7,421 nt of DNA from Acidobacteriota bacterium (lineage in GTDB: Bacteria; Acidobacteriota; Blastocatellia; Pyrinomonadales; Pyrinomonadaceae): NCBI GenBank assembly GCA_029777145.1, contig JAKOSS010000060.1, positions 1 through 7,421 on the forward strand, written 5' to 3'. Of this stretch, positions 1-6,886 are shown piece after piece (positions within the stretch are counted from its first letter, which is position 1; each line of letters begins with the position of its first letter). The notes under the pieces are model-generated. The model searched no databases. It was not told the origin of the DNA and worked only from the letters and a program-made list of their open reading frames with translations. The translations under genes were made by a program, and so were the position numbers.

Positions 1-1619
1 CCCAACCCGTCGGCGATCATGCCGAAGTTATGAATGAAGGCGATCGAGGCCATTCCGCAGAGAATACCCCAAAAGGCGCCGGCCGCAGTCGATCTCCGGA
101 ACAGGAACGCGAGTGCAAATACCCCGAGGACCGATCCGTAAAAGAATGAACCGAAACGATTTATGACTTCGATAAGTGATCCGAGGTTTGACGAATAAAC
201 GGCGACAACGCAGGCGAATATTCCCCAAAACAGTGTCGACAGCTTTCCAATGAGCAGATATTGCTTGTCGGTCGCGTCTGAATTGACGAGCCGCCGGTAA
301 AAGTCGATCGTCGTTGCCGTCGCGAGCGCGTTGAGCTCAGCCGAAATAGTCGACATTGCCGCTGCGAAGATCGCGGCGATGATCAGTCCGACGACGCCGA
401 TCGGCATGTACGTCAGAACGAATGTCGGAAAGACGTAATTCACGTCTGAAAAATCGACGTCCTTCGCATCTTTTCCCTCTTCTGACGCGATCTGCGATTT
501 TACGAGCCCGATCGCCTCTTTCCGCGAGTCGTTGAATTCCTTGTTGGATTCGAGAAAATTCGCCCGCGACTCTTGCGTGCCCGACTCGACGAACTCAACG
601 GCCGTTTCCCGACGACGCTCGAACGCCTGATTGTAACGCGACTCGACTTCCTTGAATTGCTCGGTCTGAGCCGCCTTCTGCACCGAAGGTGTCTGCTGAA
701 AGACGATCGGCGGCGCCTGGAACTGATAGAAAACAAAGACCATGACGCCGACGAGCAGGATCACGAACTGGATCGGGATCTTCAAGAATGCGGACATCAG
801 CAGCGACGTCCTTCCCTCGTCGACCGATCTCGCCGTCAGGAAACGCTGAACCTGGCTTTGGTCGCAACCGAAATAGGACAAGGCGAGAAACGCGCCGCCG
901 ATCAATCCCGACCAGAATGTGTAAGTCTCCGTGAAATCGACCTTGAAATCGACCGTATTGAGCTTGCCGACGGCGCCCGCGAGACGAAGTCCGTCGGGCA
1001 GGCTGACGTGATCCGGAAAATTCCCGACGATGATGAACAGGCAGACGGCGAGACCGAAAAAGATCACGAACATCTGCTTTACATCCGTCCACGTGACCGC
1101 CTGAACGCCGCCGAACATCGTGTAAACCGTGGTCGTCAGGCCGATCGCGAAGATCGTCACGATCAGATTCCAGCCGAGAACGAGCGACAGGATGATCGAC
1201 GGTGCCGCGATCACGACGCCGAGCGCGAGTCCGCGCGAGATCACGAAAAAGAAGCTCGTCAGCGTCCGGACCCGGACGTCGAAACGCTGTTCGAGGTATT
1301 CGTAAGCTGTGTAAACGTTGGCGTTATGGAAGAATTTGACGACCGTGACGCAGATGATGACCATCGCGATCGGAAGTCCGAAATAGAACTGGATGAAGCG
1401 CATTCCGTCGGAATACGCCTGGCCGGTGGTTCCGACCAAAGTGATCGCCGACATTTGCGTCGCCATCACCGACAATCCGACGGCCCACCACGGCAAGCTC
1501 TTGTTGGCAAGGAAATATCCCTGCACGCTCTTGCTGTGCTTCGTCATTCTGATCCCGTCAAAGATCATGAATGAGAGATAGCCGACGACGACTGCCCAAT
1601 CGAGCCAAGACATACGCAT
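1..1619 (-). CDS. Sodium:solute symporter (SSS family), C-terminus cut by window edge
   Basis: Inner-membrane carrier of the SSS family (PutP/vSGLT fold), which couples Na+ entry to uptake of a small solute; the substrate is not identifiable. The frame is open from the ATG at 1619 to the left edge, giving 539 residues with no stop. Family marks include the early segment [11 protein letters not shown] (35-45) followed by [22 protein letters not shown] (169-179), the [10 protein letters not shown] signature (251-260), and [19 protein letters not shown] (419-437), which matches the helix that supplies Na+-site Ser/Thr residues. About eleven hydrophobic segments can be counted. Residues about 318-390 are a highly charged insertion between segments VIII and IX. 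The start could be Met1 (1619) or Met3 (1613). Neither has a visible Shine-Dalgarno, because the DNA just upstream is repeat hairpin. It lies downstream of a small membrane-protein gene and a TonB-dependent receptor on the same strand. Family assignment is firm; substrate unknown. Confidence 0.93.
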   Translation of the reverse strand, partial: MRMSWLDWAVVVGYLSFMIFDGIRMTKHSKSVQGYFLANKSLPWWAVGLSVMATQMSAITLVGTTGQAYSDGMRFIQFYFGLPIAMVIICVTVVKFFHNANVYTAYEYLEQRFDVRVRTLTSFFFVISRGLALGVVIAAPSIILSLVLGWNLIVTIFAIGLTTTVYTMFGGVQAVTWTDVKQMFVIFFGLAVCLFIIVGNFPDHVSLPDGLRLAGAVGKLNTVDFKVDFTETYTFWSGLIGGAFLALSYFGCDQSQVQRFLTARSVDEGRTSLLMSAFLKIPIQFVILLVGVMVFVFYQFQAPPIVFQQTPSVQKAAQTEQFKEVESRYNQAFERRRETAVEFVESGTQESRANFLESNKEFNDSRKEAIGLVKSQIASEEGKDAKDVDFSDVNYVFPTFVLTYMPIGVVGLIIAAIFAAAMSTISAELNALATATTIDFYRRLVNSDATDKQYLLIGKLSTLFWGIFACVVAVYSSNLGSLIEVINRFGSFFYGSVLGVFALAFLFRRSTAAGAFWGILCGMASIAFIHNFGMIADGL

Positions 1620-1620
1620 T

Positions 1621-1705
1621 TGGGATTGGGGATTTGGGATTTTGGATTTGCCGAGGGGTTTGGGTCCCTCGGCGATCCGAAATCACAAATCCCGCATCCG
1701 AAATC
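1621..1705. repeat. Long imperfect hairpin built from heptamer repeats, between small gene and symporter
   Basis: The core stem is CCGAGGG (1651-1657) with CCCTCGG (1666-1672) around the 8-nt loop GTTTGGGT. The arms continue outward with GGATTTG/CGATCC, TTTTA/GAAAT-type and GGGATTTGGG/CACAAATCCC pairing, with small bulges, to about 1623 and 1699, making roughly 30 base pairs. The arms consist of GGGATTT-like units on the left and their complement on the right. It fills the 84-nt gap between the small-protein stop (1704) and the symporter start (1619). No run of T follows on the minus strand, so it does not look like a standard intrinsic terminator; an mRNA-processing, stabilising or attenuating role is possible. 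Confidence 0.8.
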
Positions 1706-1823
1706 AAGAAAAGTATTTACTGAATCCCCAGAGCAATAGGATGACCACGACCAAGGTGAGTATCACGCCTGCATAGACGCGATACCACCACGAGTCGGGT
1801 TTGTCCTTAACTTCGTTATCCAT
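1704..1823 (-). CDS. Small single-span membrane protein, 39 residues
   Basis: A 39-codon frame: MDNEVKDKPDSWWYRVYAGV is followed by a hydrophobic stretch (about residues 17-34, rich in V, L and I) and ends GFSKYFS before TGA. The layout is a charged N-terminus, an aromatic WWYRVY interface motif, one membrane helix and a short basic tail. It starts 5 nt after the receptor stop codon, so translation is probably coupled to the receptor; only a weak ACGAG precedes the ATG. The symporter gene follows 84 nt downstream. I do not recognise the family. Small membrane proteins are known partners of SSS carriers (for example YhdT/DUF997 with PanF and DUF4212 with acetate symporters), so a carrier subunit is a reasonable inference from context. 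A chance frame is possible, but the coherent membrane-protein pattern and tight placement argue against it. Confidence 0.62.
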   Translation of the reverse strand: MDNEVKDKPDSWWYRVYAGVILTLVVVILLLWGFSKYFS

Positions 1824-1828
1824 CTCGT

Positions 1829-4795
1829 TTAGAAGATAAATTTGAAGCCGATCTGAGCGTTCCGGGCGTCAAGCGACGTCACCGGGCGATTATTGACCGT
1901 CGGCAGCGCCTGCGTCGGATTACCGAGCGCATCCGTCGTCACGGTCAGACTGTTGATCTGGTAAATACTGTTGATGTTGAACACGTTCAGGAACTCGGCA
2001 AAAGCCTCGATCTTGAAGCGCTCGTTGATATTGAAAAACCGCGAGTACTTGAGATCAACGTTGAACTGGCGCGGCGTCGTTCCGGAATTCCGGGTAATGC
2101 CAACCGGATTGTCCGAGCCGGTAAATCCGTCCAGATTGATATCCGTCGCCGCGACGATGTTGTATCTTTCGCCGCTGTTCGCCGTCATGATGAATCCGAG
2201 CTGATTGTTGTTGACCAGATATCGGAGCGCCTTGTTCTCAAAATTGAACTGCGGGCGTCCGACAAAACTCATCACGAACGTGTGCCGTTGATCGGCAAGC
2301 GACGGCCCGAAATCGCGCTTGCGGTTCGTCGGATCCTGAACGACGAGTCCGCCGCTCTGCGTCGCCACGAGATTCTGCTCCGGGGCGTCGTCTTCCGACT
2401 TCGACAGCGTGTAGTTCAAGCTGAACTGGTAGCCTTTCGAGAACCGTTTCGACAACTGGAGAGTCATCGCGTTGTAGCGCGACGTTCCCGCGGCCTCGGC
2501 CATCAGGATGTTGTTGAACCGCGGATCAAGGCGCGTCGCCGCGCTGACCGTGTTGCTGAAGATCGGACGTCCGTCGGCGAGTGCGCCCGTCGGATTGATG
2601 CGGTTGATGTTCCGATAGAGCGGAATATGGCGTCCGCCCGACGAAATGTAACCGATCGTCAACGAAAGATCCTTCGTCAGCGCCTGTTCCAACTGGGCGT
2701 TCATGTGGATCGCGTACATGTTCTCAAAGTCCGACGCGATCGTCTCAATACTCTGGACCGGAAGCGACGAACCCGCCGGCAACGATCCGAGCGTGTCCGG
2801 GAATGCGGGCGAACCCGCCGTTGCCGGAGCGAACGTAAAGTTGAAAAGCCGCGGGCTTCCGTTGTTCAAGAGCGCGCGCTGGTAGAAATCAAGGTAGACC
2901 GTATCGTAGTAGATACCGGCGCTCGCCCTGATGACCGTCGGCAAATTGCCTTCGCGCGCGGCGTACACAACGCCGAGACGCGGAGCAAAATTGTTCTTGT
3001 CGACGTTGAACTTCTGCGATGCCGAAAACGGTGAATCGGCAAAGGCATCAGGAACGTCGTAAAGGTCGTAACGGACGCCGTAGTTGATCTTCAAGTGGCG
3101 TGTCGCCTTCCAATCGTCCTGCGCGAAGAAATTGTAGAACGTCGTTTGGTAATCGATGTCCGGATTGCCGAACGCCTCAACGTAATTCGTGTAGCAGCGC
3201 GACACGCTGACCGAACCCGAACACGTATTACCGGTCTGAAGAACACCGGTCTTCGCCGATAGCCAGTTCGCGATCGACGCAAACGTGTAACGGGCGAACT
3301 GGTTGGAACGACGGGTGTCGTCGATGCGGTTCATACCGCCGCCGAACTTGATCACATGGTCGCCGCGCGTCCAGGTCAGGTTGTCCTGGAACTGGTTTGT
3401 GACCTGTAGCGGCGCGATCGTGTCGTCATTCTCCGGAGCGCCGAAGTTCGCGACGCCGGTGATAACGATACTTATCCCGCTCCCTGAATTGCTGTTTGCG
3501 ACGTTTCGCGAGTCGCGCTTGGCGTACTGGTAGCGGAACTCATTGAGCACTGTCGGGGAGATGATCGATGCCAGCTGGAGTCCGACGGAATATGACTTGT
3601 CGTCGAAATCGATCGAACGCTGAAGCGTATTCAAACCGCCGCCGATGTTGTTCGGCGAAAGATTCTTGAAGTAGTTGAAACGGCCGGTGAGCCGGTTCGA
3701 GCTGTTGATCTGAGCGTCGGTCCTGAAGATGAAGAAGTTGACCTTCTGGGACGCCGGAATCGCGCTCGGAAACGCATCGGCAGGAACGCCGTTCGCGGTC
3801 AGGAGAGCCTTGTTCGCATCGCTGATCGTCAGTGCGCGTGCCGGTTCACCCGCGAGGTCGCGTTTGACCCACTCGTAACCCGTGTAAAACTGCCAGCGGT
3901 CCTTGATGATCGGTCCGCCGATGGCGCCCGTCACATTGTCGACCTTTGTTTCCGGCTTGACCGCCGTCGGCGACAGGTTGAACGTTCTTGACGACATCGA
4001 TGTCCGGCGGAAGCGATAGCTCGCGGAACCATGAAAACCATTCGTTCCCGAAGGCGTAACGGCGTTCATGATCAATCCCGGCGTATTTCCGAACTCGGCC
4101 GCGAATCCGTTGGTTACAAGCTGAACCTCGGCAACGAACGTATCGGAGATCGGCATCAGCCGGATGCCGCCGCGGTCGGCCTGGGTGTTGTTGTTTCCGT
4201 CGAGCTGATAGTTCGTCCGGCGCGTGTAACCGTTGGCATTGATGCGCGGGACGCCGAACTCGACGTTCGGACGGCCGGTAACGTTCGCCTGAAGAAGCGC
4301 GAAGTTGTACGGGTTGCGCGAAACGAGCGGAAGATTCTGGACCTCGCGCGTGTTCATAACGCGTCCGACGTCAATCTTTCCGGGATCCGCAATCGGCGCA
4401 TCCGACGTGATCGTGATCGTCTCATTCACGCCACCGGGCGTCAGGGTGACGTTTACTGTCGCCGTCTGACCGGTGGTCAACGTCACGCCTTCCTGGATGA
4501 ACTTCTTGAAATTGGCCGATTCCACGGTCACGCGGTAGGTTCCGAGCGGGAGCAGCGGAATACGGTACAAGCCATTCGAATCCGTATTCACCGTTCGCGA
4601 AGCACCGGTGCCGGTATTGACCACGGTCACGCTGGCATTCGGCACAGCGGCCGCGTTCTGGTCGGTGATAGTTCCTTCGATCTGGCCGTTCAGCGCCTGC
4701 GACTGGGCAAACGCCGTAACCGTCGCGAATACGGTCAATGCCAATGACAACACGAAGAACTTAAACGCTTTAGGGTAAAACACATCCTTCAACAT
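1829..4795 (-). CDS. Oar-like TonB-dependent receptor with carboxypeptidase regulatory-like domain
   Basis: Outer-membrane beta-barrel receptor of 988 residues, expected to import a ligand using TonB/ExbBD energy; ligand unknown. The signal peptide is residues 1-30 (hydrophobic core FFVLSLALTVFATV, cleavage after AFA). Residues about 37-120 form a CarboxypepD_reg beta-sandwich (IEGTITDQN, NGLYRIPLLPLGTYRVTV). The plug spans about 126-250 (VQNLPLVSRNPYNF, YQLDGNNNTQADRGG, VTNGFAAEFGNTPG), and the rest is barrel. The protein ends IGFKFIF, a typical terminal aromatic beta-signal. C525 and C534 could close a disulfide in a surface loop. The frame is open upstream to an ATG at 4936 that overlaps the mutL stop, but I chose 4795 because it gives a clean signal peptide and has AAGGAGA 8 nt upstream. 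Acidobacteriota carry many paralogues of this class. Downstream small-protein and symporter genes suggest an uptake unit. Confidence 0.95.
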   Translation of the reverse strand: MLKDVFYPKAFKFFVLSLALTVFATVTAFAQSQALNGQIEGTITDQNAAAVPNASVTVVNTGTGASRTVNTDSNGLYRIPLLPLGTYRVTVESANFKKFIQEGVTLTTGQTATVNVTLTPGGVNETITITSDAPIADPGKIDVGRVMNTREVQNLPLVSRNPYNFALLQANVTGRPNVEFGVPRINANGYTRRTNYQLDGNNNTQADRGGIRLMPISDTFVAEVQLVTNGFAAEFGNTPGLIMNAVTPSGTNGFHGSASYRFRRTSMSSRTFNLSPTAVKPETKVDNVTGAIGGPIIKDRWQFYTGYEWVKRDLAGEPARALTISDANKALLTANGVPADAFPSAIPASQKVNFFIFRTDAQINSSNRLTGRFNYFKNLSPNNIGGGLNTLQRSIDFDDKSYSVGLQLASIISPTVLNEFRYQYAKRDSRNVANSNSGSGISIVITGVANFGAPENDDTIAPLQVTNQFQDNLTWTRGDHVIKFGGGMNRIDDTRRSNQFARYTFASIANWLSAKTGVLQTGNTCSGSVSVSRCYTNYVEAFGNPDIDYQTTFYNFFAQDDWKATRHLKINYGVRYDLYDVPDAFADSPFSASQKFNVDKNNFAPRLGVVYAAREGNLPTVIRASAGIYYDTVYLDFYQRALLNNGSPRLFNFTFAPATAGSPAFPDTLGSLPAGSSLPVQSIETIASDFENMYAIHMNAQLEQALTKDLSLTIGYISSGGRHIPLYRNINRINPTGALADGRPIFSNTVSAATRLDPRFNNILMAEAAGTSRYNAMTLQLSKRFSKGYQFSLNYTLSKSEDDAPEQNLVATQSGGLVVQDPTNRKRDFGPSLADQRHTFVMSFVGRPQFNFENKALRYLVNNNQLGFIMTANSGERYNIVAATDINLDGFTGSDNPVGITRNSGTTPRQFNVDLKYSRFFNINERFKIEAFAEFLNVFNINSIYQINSLTVTTDALGNPTQALPTVNNRPVTSLDARNAQIGFKFIF

Positions 4796-4803
4796 CAGAG
4801 CAA

Positions 4804-4810
4804 TCTCCTT
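4804..4810 (-). promoter_or_regulatory. Shine-Dalgarno of the TonB-dependent receptor
   Basis: The minus strand reads AAGGAGA ending 8 nt before the ATG at 4795. This is the strongest ribosome binding site in the window, and it decides the receptor start in favour of 4795 over the in-frame ATG at 4936. Confidence 0.85.
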
Positions 4811-4848
4811 CTTGTTTTTTGAATTGTACTGGAAGAAATCGTTAAACG

Positions 4849-4877
4849 AATATACCAACAATTTTACGCAAACGTAA
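4849..4877 (-). promoter_or_regulatory. Candidate promoter for the receptor/symporter unit
   Basis: In the AT-rich 137-nt gap between mutL and the receptor, the minus strand has TATATT (4854-4849), a 5/6 match to a sigma-70-type -10 box. It lies 17 nt after TTACGT (4877-4872), a poor -35 match. It would place a transcript start about 45 nt before the receptor ATG. The base composition shift and the good downstream ribosome site support an independent transcription start here; the exact boxes are tentative. Confidence 0.35.
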
Positions 4878-4890
4878 CCCGGGAAGTTAC
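4864..4890. promoter_or_regulatory. Two overlapping inverted repeats, candidate operator
   Basis: On the plus strand, TTACG-CAAA-CGTAA (4864-4877) is a perfect 5-bp-arm palindrome. GTAAC-N7-GTTAC (4874-4890) is a second, sharing part of the same right arm. Both overlap the candidate -35 box of the receptor, a suitable place for a repressor or activator. Arms of 5 bp can arise by chance in AT-rich DNA, so this is only a candidate. Confidence 0.3.
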
Positions 4891-4932
4891 AAAATATCTC
4901 ACATTTTTTTGCGGTGTCACCGACCTTTGTTT

Positions 4933-6879
4933 TCAACTGCGATGAAAACCGCGTTCGATGTCTTCCATCGTCAGACGGAGAATGACCGGACGTCCGTGCG
5001 GGCAGGTTGTCGGCGACGACGTGAACAAAAGGCGATCAATTAGCCATTGCATTTTCTCCATCGTCAACGGCATGTTGATCTTCACCGCCGCTTTGCATGC
5101 GAGGCTGGCCGCGACGTCTTCGCGAATGGTCGCCCGGGCGGCGCCGCGTTTCTCGGCGTCGATCGTGTCGAGGATCTCCGCAAGCAGATTCGCCGCGTCG
5201 GCGGGCGCGACATCGACCGGAACCGCCTTTACCGCGACCGTGCGCCCCGAAAGTCTCGAAAGATCGAATCCGCATCGCTCCAATTCTCCGGAAACGAGAT
5301 CAAACGCCGCCGACTGTGCGGGCGTCAGGTCGAACGTCGCCGGGATCAGCATGCGCTGCGACTCGGTGGGACGCGATTCTTCCCGTCGGCGAAACTTGTC
5401 GAAGAGGATCCGCTCGTGCGCGACGTGCTGATCGATCAGAAGCAATCCCTGATCATCGACGGCGATGATGAAACTTTCATGCAGCTGTCCGACCGGGCGG
5501 ATCCTGGAAGCCGCAACCTCCTTGACCTCAACGCTTTTCACCGCCTTCAGCGCCGGATCGGCAGGCAGCGTCATTGGGGATGCGGGATTCGGGAATTCGG
5601 ATGTGGGATGCGGGAATTCGGATGTGGGATTTGGGAATTCGGATGTGGGATGTGGGATGTGGGATGTCGGATTCTGGATTTGGGAATCGGGATTGGGGAA
5701 TTCGGATGTGAGTTCATTCCCGATGATCGACTCCGGGTCGTCCGAAACGGCGGTCGCGGTCGCTGCGATCGGAATCTCGCCAGTTTCGGGGATCGTGAAT
5801 TCGATTCGCGTTTGTTCCGGCGCCGGTTCGCGCTCGAGCGGTTCCCGACGAAACTCGGACCACCGGTCCGAACGCCGGGACGCTATACCGACCGAGGCCA
5901 GTGATTCCCGAATTGCCTCCGCTATAACCTCTTTCACGGCTTCGGCGCGGCGGAAACGGACCTCGGTCTTTGCAGGATGGACGTTCACGTCAACTTCTTC
6001 GAGCGGAATATCAAGAAAAAGGAACGCGACCGGATAGACGCCGTGCGGCAGGATCGACCGAAATCCTTCGCTCAGCCCGGCACCGACGAGCCGGTCGCGA
6101 ACGAATCGCCCGTTGATAAAGAAGTACTGCGAGTCGCGGGTCGTCCGGCGCTCACGCGGCGCCGAGACAAATCCTGAAATTCTCGCGACGAACTCACGCC
6201 CGCCGGTCACCGGCAAAAGGCTTTCGACGGTGTCGCGTCCGAACAACTGAAAAGCACGCTCCCGCAGATCACGCGCCGGAGGCAGATTTATCGACTCGCG
6301 TCCGTTCGACACGAGCGCGAATGCGATCTCCGGATTTGCCAGCGCGTAATGCGTGACGATCGAGGTCAAATGAAAATTCTCGGTCGCCTCGGATCGCATG
6401 AACTTGCGCCGCGCCGGAGTATTGAAAAAGAGATCACGGACGGCGATCGTCGTTCCGGTCGTGCGCGCCGCTTCGCGCACATCGGCGATTTTTCCGCCCT
6501 CGATCGCAACGCGCGTCGCCGTTTCATCCTCTTCCGTTTTTGTGAGCAATTCGACGCGTGAGACGGAAGCGATCGACGCCAGCGCTTCGCCTCGAAATCC
6601 CAATGTCGAAATTCGTCCGAGATCCTCGACCGAACGTATCTTCGAAGTCGCATGACGCTCAAAGGCAAGGAGCGCATCGTCGCGGCTCATCCCGCCGCCG
6701 TCGTCCGTGATTCGCATCAAGCGGCGCCCGCCCAATTCGGTTTCGACTCGAATGCGCGTCGCACCGGCATCGATCGCGTTCTCGACCAACTCCTTAACGA
6801 CCGAGGCCGGCCGCTCGACGACTTCGCCGGCGGCGATCTGATTCGCCAAATTGTCGGGCAGAATCCGGATCGTGTTCAT
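4933..6879 (-). CDS. mutL: DNA mismatch repair protein MutL (endonuclease type)
   Basis: Cytosolic mismatch-repair protein that links MutS recognition to strand incision. It has 648 residues, normal for the family. The N-terminal GHKL ATPase has ANQIAAGEVVERPASVVKEL with catalytic E30, Mg2+-site N34, the DDGGG nucleotide motif (59-63), HATSKI, TLGFRGEAL (93-100) and HPAKTEV with K304. The C-terminal dimerisation/endonuclease domain has DQHVAHERILFD (483-494), ACKAAVK (594-600), CPHGRP (626-631) and a final FHR. These are the metal-binding motifs of nicking MutL proteins, which E. coli MutL lacks. Compared with the usual DQHA(X)2E(X)4E, A is V and the last E is D. The linker (391-432) consists of six heptapeptide repeats encoded by a tandem DNA repeat. 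The start codon lies 7 nt after the bshC stop with no clear Shine-Dalgarno, suggesting coupled translation. The identification is firm. Confidence 0.98.
   Translation of the reverse strand: MNTIRILPDNLANQIAAGEVVERPASVVKELVENAIDAGATRIRVETELGGRRLMRITDDGGGMSRDDALLAFERHATSKIRSVEDLGRISTLGFRGEALASIASVSRVELLTKTEEDETATRVAIEGGKIADVREAARTTGTTIAVRDLFFNTPARRKFMRSEATENFHLTSIVTHYALANPEIAFALVSNGRESINLPPARDLRERAFQLFGRDTVESLLPVTGGREFVARISGFVSAPRERRTTRDSQYFFINGRFVRDRLVGAGLSEGFRSILPHGVYPVAFLFLDIPLEEVDVNVHPAKTEVRFRRAEAVKEVIAEAIRESLASVGIASRRSDRWSEFRREPLEREPAPEQTRIEFTIPETGEIPIAATATAVSDDPESIIGNELTSEFPNPDSQIQNPTSHIPHPTSEFPNPTSEFPHPTSEFPNPASPMTLPADPALKAVKSVEVKEVAASRIRPVGQLHESFIIAVDDQGLLLIDQHVAHERILFDKFRRREESRPTESQRMLIPATFDLTPAQSAAFDLVSGELERCGFDLSRLSGRTVAVKAVPVDVAPADAANLLAEILDTIDAEKRGAARATIREDVAASLACKAAVKINMPLTMEKMQWLIDRLLFTSSPTTCPHGRPVILRLTMEDIERGFHRS
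5574..5712. repeat. In-frame tandem heptamer/21-bp repeat tract inside mutL
   Basis: On the plus strand, three nearly identical 21-bp units start with GGGAATTCGGATGTGGGAT at 5591, 5612 and 5633, differing only in the last two bases. They are followed by more degenerate units (5654, 5675, 5696). Each 21-bp unit is three 7-nt GGGATTT-like words. On the coding strand they give six 7-residue units: TSEFPNP, DSQIQNP, TSHIPHP, TSEFPNP, TSEFPHP, TSEFPNP (residues 391-432). The tract sits in the disordered linker between the ATPase and endonuclease domains, where inserted residues are tolerated. Confidence 0.93.
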
Positions 6880-6886
6880 TTGTTGA

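Noticed and set aside
595..1092. A 165-codon minus-strand frame inside the symporter
   Set aside because: It is out of frame with the clear SSS sequence and rich in R and S; no family features.
573..1574. A 333-codon open frame on the plus strand, opposite the symporter
   Set aside because: Its product is a low-complexity run of D, R, E and H, typical of a frame antisense to a membrane-protein gene. The minus-strand SSS frame explains the region fully.
2282..3034. A 250-codon plus-strand frame opposite the receptor
   Set aside because: An arginine-rich antisense shadow of the barrel domain; no motif, no ribosome site.
4905..4926. A small stem (CGGT-GAC-ACCG) beside a seven-base homopolymer after mutL, as a terminator
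   Set aside because: On the minus strand, the direction of transcription, the stem is followed by A and not T, so it does not fit an intrinsic terminator for mutL.
4796..4936. A 47-codon N-terminal extension of the receptor from an ATG overlapping the mutL stop (ATGA)
   Set aside because: The extension is Cys/Phe/Asn-rich, would put the signal peptide internally, and lies in AT-rich promoter-like DNA. A good ribosome site supports the start at 4795.
5584..5709. A CRISPR array, because of regular repeats
   Set aside because: Units are contiguous 21-bp tandem copies without unique spacers and lie within the coding frame of mutL.
5047..5904. Plus-strand frames of 285 and 190 codons across the mutL repeat tract, giving Gly/Cys-rich repeats
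   Set aside because: The repeats come from reading the heptamer tract antisense to mutL. The MutL motifs on both sides of the tract are in one continuous minus-strand frame.
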